Assembly (NCBI GenBank): GCA_964584935.1
Contig: CAZPBN010000042.1
Coordinates: 1 to 6,858, forward strand
From: CAZPBN01 sp964584935
GTDB lineage: Bacteria > Acidobacteriota > Aminicenantia > Aminicenantales > Aminicenantaceae
Length of the DNA: 6,858 bases
Direction of reading: 5' to 3'
This document shows, piece after piece, positions 1 to 4,710 of the stretch. Positions within the stretch are counted from its first letter, which is position 1, and every line of letters begins with the position of its first letter. Under the pieces are notes generated by a model. It was not told where the DNA came from, made no database searches, and saw only the letters and a program-made list of their open reading frames with translations. Made by a program: the position numbers and the translations under genes.

Positions 1-326
1 CGTGAGCTGGGTTTAGAACGTCGCGAGACAGTTCGGTCCCTATCCGCGGTAGGCGAAGGAAATTTGAGAGGACCTATTCCTAGTACGAAAGGACCGGAAT
101 GGACGAACCTCTAGTGTACCAGTTGTCCCGCCAGGGGCATCGCTGGGTAGCTACGTTCGGATAAGATAACCGCTGAAAGCATATAAGCGGGAAGCTTGCC
201 TCAAGATTAGATTTCCCTCCCTTCGGGGCTAAAGGTCCCTTGTAGACGACAAGGTTGATAGGCTGGATGTGTAAGTCCGGTAACGGATTCAGCTAACCAG
301 TACTAATAGACCGTGAGACTTGACCA
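1..326 (+). rRNA. 23S ribosomal RNA, 3' end (partial)
   Basis: This is the last ~326 bases of a bacterial 23S rRNA, covering most of domain VI; the gene begins upstream of the window. The sarcin-ricin loop lies at 82-95. It is followed by the conserved CCAGTTGTCCCGCCAGGG block, the TGGGTAGCTACGTTCGG stretch, and the terminal TACTAATAGACCGTGAGACTTGACC segment that pairs with the 5' end of mature 23S. The 3' end near 326 is placed by analogy with the E. coli end and could be off by a few bases. The sarcin-ricin tetraloop reads GAAA at 87-90 instead of the common GAGA, while its flanking stem (ATTCC/GGAAT) is intact, so the molecule looks functional. The gene is followed by 5S in the usual 23S-5S order. 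Confidence 0.97.
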
Positions 327-369
327 TAAAGTTTATTCAAGGTAAAAAAACACAATAATAATTTTATAA

Positions 370-385
370 AAGGATTTATATCCTT
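370..385 (+). other. Small hairpin in the 23S-5S spacer
   Basis: AAGGAT (370-375) and ATCCTT (380-385) form a 6-bp stem with a TTAT loop in the otherwise unstructured, AT-rich 74-base spacer between 23S and 5S. It may help present the pre-rRNA for processing. That role is inference from position only, and a chance hairpin is possible in such AT-rich sequence. Confidence 0.3.
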
Positions 386-400
386 AAAATAAGAAATTTT

Positions 401-516
<116 letters not shown>

Positions 517-554
517 TTTTTTTTTATAATAAAAAAAATCCGTATAGGTTCAGC

Positions 555-583
555 TTGTATCCAGTCAACACATATGGGATAAT
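555..583 (+). promoter_or_regulatory. Candidate sigma70 promoter with extended -10 for the asparaginase-family gene
   Basis: A weak -35 TTGTAT (555-560) is followed by a 17-base spacer and the -10 GATAAT (578-583). TGG directly before the -10 makes an extended -10 element that would compensate for the poor -35. The predicted start is near 590, about 34 bases before the ATG at 624. This would let the gene be transcribed independently of the rRNA operon that ends at 525. Confidence 0.5.
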
Positions 584-623
584 CGTACCCTCTTATAAAA
601 AACCGCTATCAGGAGATATCAAG

Positions 624-1688
624 ATGCCAAAAATAATTTCGAGAAGAATCTTTATGAACCAAAGTTTTGGCTTAGGTGCCGGAGCTTTTTTGCTAAGTAA
701 GATTCCAAAATTTCAGACTGGAAAAGACACAAAAATTCCTTTACTGGTGACCAGTCACACAAACGAAACCGGAAAGAAGGCTGTAGAAAAGGGTATGGAA
801 ATATTGAGCAGCGGAGGCTCGGCTCTGGATGCTGTTGAGAAAGCAGCCAACATCATAGAGATGGATCCTGAAGATTTGAGCGTGGGATACGGGGGATTAC
901 CCAATGAGGAAGGCAACGTGCAGCTGGATTCTTCTATCATGGATGGGAAGACTTACAATGCCGGTGCTGTCGCCTGTATTGAAAATATAAAAACTCCGAG
1001 TTCTGTTGCCAGAATTGTTATGGAAAAGACAGACCATGTCATGCTGGTAGGAAGATATGCCCTGGAATTTGCCAAAAAATGGGGATTTAAAGAAGAAAAT
1101 TTATTAACCGATAAAGCGCGTGAAATCTGGCTACGCTGGAAAACAGAATTGAGTAAAAGGGATGACTGGGGCCCTCCGGACCATTTGAGAAATCTTCCAA
1201 AAATGAAGACAGCCTGGTTGGAGTCACAGAACGTGGAATATCACACAGGGACAACCAATGTTCTTGCCGTGGATAAAAAGGGGGATATAGCAGGAATCAC
1301 CACCACAAGCGGACTCAGTTTTAAAATTTCCGGAAGAGTGGGGGATTCTCCCATAATCGGGGCTGGTCTTTATGTTGACAACGACGTGGGAGCAGCCGGA
1401 GCCACAGGACGCGGTGAGGATGTGATCAAATCCTGTGCTTCCTATTTTATCGTTTTGCGTATGAAAGAAGGAAGAACACCTCAACAGGCATGTGAAGATG
1501 CTATGAAGATGATTGTTGATAAATACAGGAAAATAAATCCCGATTTTTACCCTGGAGAAAGTTTTGTGGCTGTGAATAAAAAAGGAGAATTCGGGTGTGC
1601 CCGAATGCGGGGAAAAAGGCCCAGTGAAATTTCTGTGATGAATGAATCCGGCTATTCCATATATAAAGGCTTAGTGGTTTTCCAATAA
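624..1688 (+). CDS. Tat-exported N4-(beta-N-acetylglucosaminyl)-L-asparaginase / isoaspartyl peptidase family hydrolase
   Basis: This 354-residue Ntn-hydrolase belongs to family T2, which splits beta-aspartyl amide bonds (glycosylasparagine, isoaspartyl peptides, asparagine) after self-cleavage. ATG 624 is preceded by AGGAGA (611-616) at 7-base spacing; the longer frame upstream runs into 5S and is rejected. Residues 6-28 carry SRRIFM and a hydrophobic stretch, a twin-arginine signal implying export. Family signatures are GGSALDAVEKA (64-74), VGYGG (87-91), HVMLVG (138-143) and GRVGDSPIIGAGLYVDN (237-253). The cleavage site is G209/T210 in HTGTTN, giving alpha (~209) and beta (145) chains. 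Using F. meningosepticum glycosylasparaginase spacing recalled from memory, T210, T228, R238, D241, T261 and G262 fall on its active-site positions. The Asp normally preceding the nucleophile is Gly here, as in plant-type isoaspartyl peptidases, and the N-terminal substrate Trp is not evident. The exact substrate is therefore open. Confidence 0.9.
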   Translation: MPKIISRRIFMNQSFGLGAGAFLLSKIPKFQTGKDTKIPLLVTSHTNETGKKAVEKGMEILSSGGSALDAVEKAANIIEMDPEDLSVGYGGLPNEEGNVQLDSSIMDGKTYNAGAVACIENIKTPSSVARIVMEKTDHVMLVGRYALEFAKKWGFKEENLLTDKAREIWLRWKTELSKRDDWGPPDHLRNLPKMKTAWLESQNVEYHTGTTNVLAVDKKGDIAGITTTSGLSFKISGRVGDSPIIGAGLYVDNDVGAAGATGRGEDVIKSCASYFIVLRMKEGRTPQQACEDAMKMIVDKYRKINPDFYPGESFVAVNKKGEFGCARMRGKRPSEISVMNESGYSIYKGLVVFQ

Positions 1689-1724
1689 CTCTGATATGGA
1701 TAACTCGATAACTCAGCTTGGCTG

Positions 1725-1746
1725 ATTTATTTTCAAGAAAATAAAT
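1725..1746. repeat. Perfect 10-bp AT inverted repeat after the asparaginase-family gene
   Basis: ATTTATTTTC (1725-1734) and GAAAATAAAT (1737-1746) are exact reverse complements separated by two bases, 37 bases after the stop codon. Position suggests a 3'-end structure between this gene and the opposing S51 fragment. It has only one G-C pair and no following T-run, so it is a poor intrinsic terminator. The remaining spacer 1747-1922 shows no gene I can support. Confidence 0.35.
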
Positions 1747-1922
1747 GAATTATGTAATTGCCTTCAGGGAAAGAGAATTCTTAAAAGCAATATTTATAAG
1801 GAAAAATAAATTTTAAAAAACATAGGAATTTGCTTTTTGGATATGCTGTGATTTCGAATCATTTTTCTTATTTCATACAGCTGTTTCGGTAAAAGATGGG
1901 GATTCGTCTTGGCTGGTGAATT

Positions 1923-2222
1923 TTATTGATAATTTTCTGCTTCTTCGCGGCTAAGGATATGATATTCGACTGAGGTGGCTCCATAATCGAGAAACTGCTG
2001 AACCTGTTCCGGCTCCACTTCTTTAGGTACGCCGCTTGCCATGGGGAAAATGATGATTTTACCGCTTTTGTGACCGGTAGCAAGGGAGATGAATTCCTTC
2101 ATCAGGGATTCAGGACGCATTCCCCCGCCGATGATGAAGAGATACCCTTTAGACCCGGCCGAAAAAACAAGTCCTGCTATGATAAGGATAAGTCCAAAAC
2201 AAACGGAAGCTTTTCTCATCAT
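1923..2222 (-). pseudogene. Secreted cyanophycinase-like (peptidase S51) protein, truncated N-terminal fragment
   Basis: The reading frame is 99 residues. Residues 1-23 form a Sec-type signal peptide (MMRK, then a hydrophobic core at 5-20, possible cut after SAG at 21-23). Then come YLFIIGGGMRPESLMKEF (27-44), KIIIFPMASGVPKE (55-68) and a FLDYGATSVEYHIL stretch (77-90). These match the opening beta-alpha units of cyanophycinase and related S51 peptidases: the GGG turn, the I-P-x-A-S strand end, then a helix and the next strand. Members are usually ~270-300 residues; this one stops at TAA (1925-1923) before the GGDQ-type motif and the catalytic Ser, so it cannot be an active S51 peptidase. I found no continuation in other frames down to about 1800. 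Start choice is between adjacent ATGs at 2222 and 2219, both behind a weak GAGAGAGA. It converges with the asparaginase-family gene, a family that can act on isoaspartyl dipeptides released by cyanophycinase. A short functional secreted protein is less likely. Confidence 0.65.
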
Positions 2223-2248
2223 TCTCTCTCGAAATTTTAATTTATGAC

Positions 2249-2277
2249 AGTTTACATATTTGCAAATTATTTTTCAA
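2249..2277 (-). promoter_or_regulatory. Candidate promoter for the S51 fragment
   Basis: On the minus strand TTGAAA (2277-2272), a 17-base spacer and TAAACT (2254-2249) resemble a sigma70 promoter, placing the start about 20 bases before the ATG at 2222. The spacer contains the palindrome ATTTGCAAAT. In sequence this AT-rich, similar matches arise by chance, so confidence is low. Confidence 0.33.
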
Positions 2278-2306
2278 ATTTATTTTATTTTAAATTATAA
2301 AAAATG

Positions 2307-2382
2307 GGGCGGTTAGCTCAGTTGGGAGAGCGCGGTATTCGCAGCGCTGAGTGCGGGGATTCAAGTCCCCTACCATCCACCA
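2307..2382 (+). tRNA. tRNA-Ala (anticodon CGC), degenerate copy, probable pseudogene
   Basis: The 76-base cloverleaf has encoded CCA (2380-2382), anticodon CGC at 2340-2342 and the alanine identity pair G3-U70 (2309/2376). It differs from the copy at 4347-4422 at seven positions (30, 31, 38, 46, 47, 53 and 69), while bases 1-29 are identical. Three changes break stems: C4-A69 in the acceptor, A31-C39 in the anticodon stem, and A53-C61 in the T stem. The last pair is almost universally G-C. Position 30 also weakens to U-G. A TTTTT run follows at 2384-2388. A tRNA finder may still call it, but I infer a decaying duplicate, non-functional or poorly charged. Confidence 0.8.
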
Positions 2383-2429
2383 CTTTTTCATATAGGCAAA
2401 TGAAGTTTGTCCCAGGCATGAAAACAAGC

Positions 2430-2458
2430 TTGACATTTTACAGGTAATGAATTATATT
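2430..2458 (+). promoter_or_regulatory. Strong sigma70 promoter of the abiE operon
   Basis: A perfect -35 TTGACA (2430-2435), an optimal 17-base spacer and the -10 TATATT (2453-2458) form the best promoter in the window. The predicted start is near 2465, giving a ~50-base leader before the ATG at 2515. A large palindrome covers the -10 and start, implying repression when its binding protein is present. Confidence 0.8.
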
Positions 2459-2497
2459 TCAAATAGTTGCTAATAAAAGCAACAATACGAAATATAA
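2452..2497. promoter_or_regulatory. 46-bp nested palindrome over the abiE -10, likely autoregulatory operator
   Basis: The outer arms TTATATTTC (2452-2460) and GAAATATAA (2489-2497) are exact 9-bp reverse complements. Inside them GTTGCT (2466-2471) and AGCAAC (2478-2483) form a second exact 6-bp pair. The spacers between outer and inner arms are five bases on each side, so the whole is symmetric around an AATAAA centre. It begins one base upstream of the -10 and spans the predicted transcription start. AbiEi proteins of studied AbiE systems repress their own promoter by binding inverted repeats, so this is the natural operator candidate. In RNA the downstream part could also fold as a leader hairpin. 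Confidence 0.6.
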
Positions 2498-2514
2498 AAT
2501 AAAATAATCAAGTC

Positions 2515-3153
2515 ATGAAATTCATTCAATTCAAAGATGCTCTTAAAGAATTTACGCTTTTCTCTTTAAACGACATCAAATTGCTTGATCCTCATTTTCA
2601 CAGGAGAAGGCTCATTGAATGGCAGGAAAAAGGGTATATCAAAAAAATAGCTAAGGGACGTTATATTTTCTCGGATCTCCCCATTGATGAAAATGTAATG
2701 TTTGAAATCGCAAACCGCCTGTACAATCCTTCCTATGTATCCCTTGAATCAGCTTTGTCTTATTATCACTTCATCCCTGAAGCGGTTTATGGAATCACAT
2801 CTGTCTCCACGCGCCGGACCTATTCATTCATGACCCCACTAGGTAAATTTCATTACAGAACCATCAAGCCAACCTTTTTCTTCGGCTATCAAATGGTGAC
2901 GTTTAACTCCAAGGTTTTTAAAATTGCTGATATGGAAAAAGCTGTTCTTGATTTTTTCTATCTCCATCCAGAGTTAAAATCTGAGAGTGACATCTATTCT
3001 CTGCGATTTAATGAGGAAGCCTTTAGGCAGCAATTTAACCGAAAGAAACTTCAATATTACCTTAAGAAATTCTCTAAAAATGCATTATCTGAGAGAATTT
3101 CAGTCTTTTTGAAATTAATGATAAAGCATGGACAGGATGAATCTAATGCTTAA
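2515..3153 (+). CDS. abiEi: AbiEi-like antitoxin and transcriptional regulator of an AbiE-type toxin-antitoxin system
   Basis: This 212-residue protein resembles the AbiEi family (COG5340 type), which represses its own operon and counters the nucleotidyltransferase toxin encoded next to it. Residues ~1-55 look like a winged helix-turn-helix: RRRLIEWQEKGYIKKIAKGRYIFS (30-53) is the recognition helix and wing with the usual KGxY turn. SYVSLESALSYYHFIPE (73-89) is the characteristic Y-[IV]-S-x-x-S-A-L segment that starts the C-terminal region. IADMEKAVLDFFYLHP (137-152) matches the conserved E-K-A-x-L-D block. The tail is basic and helical. No good Shine-Dalgarno site precedes ATG 2515, the first in-frame ATG, so translation may be modest. 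The gene overlaps the toxin gene, indicating coupled translation, and has its own strong promoter with a palindromic operator. Assignment rests on motifs and on the neighbour. Confidence 0.85.
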   Translation: MKFIQFKDALKEFTLFSLNDIKLLDPHFHRRRLIEWQEKGYIKKIAKGRYIFSDLPIDENVMFEIANRLYNPSYVSLESALSYYHFIPEAVYGITSVSTRRTYSFMTPLGKFHYRTIKPTFFFGYQMVTFNSKVFKIADMEKAVLDFFYLHPELKSESDIYSLRFNEEAFRQQFNRKKLQYYLKKFSKNALSERISVFLKLMIKHGQDESNA

Positions 3154-3937
3154 TATGAAACAGATTGAAAGTTTTTACCCTGATTTTTTAAAGCCTTTCA
3201 AAAAAAATCTACTTAGGGAATATCTTCAGTGCAAGATCCTTGAGGCTTTGTTTGGTTGCCCTTTTGGGAAACATTTGTATTTTATGGGAGGAACAGCTAT
3301 CCATATGCTCCATGGAAGCCATCGTTTTTCTGAAGACCTGGATTTTGATAATCAAGGCCTGATGCCGGATGACTTTAAAGTTCTTGTTTCTCAAGTTATA
3401 AGACGAATAAGCCTTCAGGGATATAATATTGATTCAAGAATTATCATTAAGAATGCATTCAGAGCTTATCTCAAATTCCCTGAGATTCTTTATAAATATG
3501 AAATCACCAGGGATAAGCAGGAAAAACTATCCATTCAAATCGACACAGAGCCTCAGAATTTTCCATATTCCAAAGAACAATTCATTTTGAACAAATTTGA
3601 TGTGTTTCAAAGAATCAATTCTATTCCTATTGATCTGCTTTTGTCTCAAAAGATTCTTTGTGTTTTTACTCGGCCCCGCATCATAGGACGGGATTTTTAT
3701 GACATCATATTTCTTATGGGAAAGACACATCCCAATTTTTCTTATCTTGAGAAGAAGCTCAATATAAGTAATCCTGATGTGCTTAAAAAAAAGATTCTTG
3801 AGAAATGCAGGAATGTTGATTTCAATCGATTAGCCAGGGAGGTATCCCCATTTCTTTTTAATCCAGATGATGCCCAAAAAATCTCTCTTTTCCCGGAATA
3901 TATTAAAAAGGTAGATTTTAATAAATTAAGGGAATGA
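3146..3937 (+). CDS. abiEii: AbiEii-like nucleotidyltransferase toxin
   Basis: This 263-residue protein belongs to the AbiEii/DUF1814 family (Pfam AbiEii, COG2253). Its relative MenT of Mycobacterium blocks translation by adding nucleotides to tRNA acceptor ends. Visible motifs, numbered from ATG 3146, are GGT (48-50), then RFSEDLDFD (60-68) with the catalytic metal-binding D64/D66. IQIDTEP (130-136) has the third acidic residue D133. K169 with RDFYDIIFL (182-190) forms the conserved K...R-D-x-Y-D-I C-terminal block. All key residues seem intact, so an active enzyme is expected. ATG 3146 is preferred because AGGA (3134-3137) lies 8 bases upstream and gives an 8-base overlap with abiEi. ATG 3128 (269 residues) or 3155 are alternatives. 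The stop TGA overlaps the ATG of a decayed Mut7-C frame at 3934. The RNA target here is unknown. Confidence 0.88.
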   Translation: MLNMKQIESFYPDFLKPFKKNLLREYLQCKILEALFGCPFGKHLYFMGGTAIHMLHGSHRFSEDLDFDNQGLMPDDFKVLVSQVIRRISLQGYNIDSRIIIKNAFRAYLKFPEILYKYEITRDKQEKLSIQIDTEPQNFPYSKEQFILNKFDVFQRINSIPIDLLLSQKILCVFTRPRIIGRDFYDIIFLMGKTHPNFSYLEKKLNISNPDVLKKKILEKCRNVDFNRLAREVSPFLFNPDDAQKISLFPEYIKKVDFNKLRE

Positions 3938-4038
3938 GTAAACCATTCCCGGTTAAATTTGTGATTGACCGCATGCTAGGAAAATTAGCCAAATAGTTGA
4001 GAATCCTTGGCTTTGATACTCTTTTTTCTCCAATATAA
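3934..4038 (+). pseudogene. Mut7-C RNase domain gene, N-terminal remnant with an amber codon
   Basis: The frame starts in ATGA overlap with the toxin stop and reads MSKPFPVKFVIDRMLGKLAK, then TAG (3994-3996), then LRILGFDTLFSPI and TAA (4036-4038). F-x-x-D-x-M-L-G-K-L-A-[RK]-W-L-R-x-L-G-[FY]-D-T is the signature start of Mut7-C (PF01927), a PIN-like predicted RNase domain with an acidic residue (D12 here) in its active site. Trp 21 of that signature is replaced by TAG, a single-base change from TGG. The frame is lost 14 codons later, so more than half of the domain is absent. htpG in this window ends in TAG, so amber is a normal stop here and readthrough need not be assumed. The third position in an abiE transcript suggests it once was translationally coupled to the toxin gene. 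Confidence 0.75.
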
Positions 4039-4319
4039 CACACACAAAAAACACGTCCGGTCAACAAGAAACCCGTAGAAAAGAGAGAATATCAGAAAAT
4101 CAGTTTAATAGAGGCATAAAAAAAATAGAAATTTTTCTGTTCACTGAACAAGAGGACTGGAGTCTTATAAATATTCTGTTTGTTCCACAACATCCATACA
4201 GAGCTGAGATTGAAGGAGAAAGTAAAAAAATAGGCAAATGGGTATTGTGTCACTGTTTTTTTAGGAATGGATTGGATTCAACCCAAAGTGGAAAAAAACT
4301 GATGAAAATGGTAAATTAA
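4017..4319 (+). other. Orphan open frame of 100 codons without a start, unrecognised
   Basis: One frame stays open from the stop at 4014-4016 to TAA at 4317-4319, about 100 codons, in DNA AT-rich enough that stops should be frequent. It has no ATG, GTG or TTG until its last third, so it cannot be a normal gene as it stands. The part after about 4110 reads like a real protein: IEIFLFTEQEDW, FVPQHPYRAEIEGESKKIGK and RNGLDSTQSGKKLM, with balanced polar and hydrophobic residues and two Trp. I do not recognise the family. It overlaps the end of the Mut7-C remnant in another frame and could be the tail of a gene cut by a deletion, or chance. Confidence 0.35.
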
Positions 4320-4338
4320 TCAGGCGATAATTCCTGAT
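4319..4338. repeat. Short inverted repeat just upstream of the intact tRNA-Ala
   Basis: ATCAGG (4319-4324) and CCTGAT (4333-4338) are exact 6-bp reverse complements around CGATAATT, which itself contains a GATAAT -10-like hexamer (4326-4331). It ends 8 bases before the tRNA. A well-placed -35 is not evident. It may be a promoter-region dyad, a remnant of the cassette edge, or chance. Confidence 0.25.
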
Positions 4339-4346
4339 ATCATTGT

Positions 4347-4422
4347 GGGCGGTTAGCTCAGTTGGGAGAGCGCGGCGTTCGCAACGCTGAGGTCGGGGGT
4401 TCAAGTCCCCTACCGTCCACCA
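4347..4422 (+). tRNA. tRNA-Ala (anticodon CGC), intact
   Basis: This is a 76-base tRNA with encoded CCA (4420-4422). The acceptor GGGCGGT (4347-4353) pairs with ACCGTCC (4412-4418) and includes G3-U70, the alanine identity element, which with anticodon CGC (4380-4382) makes the assignment firm. The D stem is GCTC/GAGC, the anticodon stem CGGCG/CGCTG has one G-U, the variable loop has 5 bases, and the T stem GGGGG/CCCCT surrounds TTCAAGT. It reads codon GCG. It is the functional partner of the degenerate copy at 2307-2382. Confidence 0.95.
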
Positions 4423-4460
4423 TTTCCTATTTTTAAAAAGACCTGAACATTCTCATTGTA

Positions 4461-4493
4461 TCTGAAAAATTTCTGGAGAAATATTTTTTCAGA
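4461..4493. repeat. Long bulged inverted repeat downstream of tRNA-Ala
   Basis: The arms TCTGAAAAA (4461-4469) and TTTTTCAGA (4485-4493) pair over 9 bp. TTTCT (4470-4474) and AGAAA (4477-4481) extend the stem by 5 bp with a three-base bulge (4482-4484) and a two-base GG apex. It lies 38 bases after the tRNA. No T-run follows, so terminator function is doubtful; it may be a transcript-end structure. The rest of the 288-base spacer to serC shows only the candidate serC promoter. Confidence 0.35.
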
Positions 4494-4617
4494 CTAAAAA
4501 TTGAATGAGGAAAAAATCTGGAAGAAATAAGAGGAATCTGTACAATCCGGTTGCAACTTTTTTATCTGCAATACGATTCCTTGATTTTTCATTTCCCAAT
4601 TCAGTTTTCATTAGTGT

Positions 4618-4645
4618 TTGAAAAAATATTTTATTGTGATAAATT
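4618..4645 (+). promoter_or_regulatory. Candidate promoter of serC
   Basis: TTGAAA (4618-4623), a 16-base spacer and TAAATT (4640-4645) resemble a sigma70 promoter about 65 bases upstream of the serC ATG. The surrounding DNA is very AT-rich and other registers are possible, so the exact element is uncertain; a promoter somewhere in 4600-4700 is expected because the gene stands alone. Confidence 0.35.
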
Positions 4646-4710
4646 TATTATGTATGAAGTCATAAAATGAGTGTCTAATCATATTTTTATAATTATGTAA
4701 GAGGAGAGAA

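Larger units (their letters stand above)
2307..4422 (+). other. Putative accessory island bounded by two tRNA-Ala(CGC) copies
   Basis: The degenerate tRNA-Ala at 2307 and the intact one at 4347 are same-strand copies about 2.04 kb apart (start to start), differing at 7 of 76 bases. Between them lie an AbiE toxin-antitoxin pair, a stop-broken Mut7-C gene start and an orphan open frame, all accessory or decayed material, while the outer genes are ordinary. A tRNA-flanked accessory block is the classic form of a tRNA-integrated element. No integrase, transposase or sharp att core beyond the tRNA copies is visible. Simple tandem tRNA duplication with later insertion is equally possible. Confidence 0.35.

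Noticed and set aside
1224..1484. 86-codon minus-strand frame inside the asparaginase-family gene
   Set aside because: It lies opposite the conserved catalytic region of the plus-strand gene; its open state is a by-product of that coding sequence.
1868..2083. 71-codon minus-strand frame overlapping the S51 fragment
   Set aside because: It overlaps the S51 frame in another register, has no recognisable motif, and the overlapping part of the S51 frame carries clear family signatures.
3994..3996. Amber codon read as a recoded amino acid (pyrrolysine or suppressor)
   Set aside because: TAG replaces a Trp codon by one base, the frame ends 14 codons later anyway, and htpG in this window uses TAG as its normal stop.
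4039..4319. Possible CRISPR or tandem repeat between the Mut7-C remnant and tRNA-Ala
   Set aside because: The short CA and A-rich runs are simple low-complexity sequence; no spaced direct repeats were seen.
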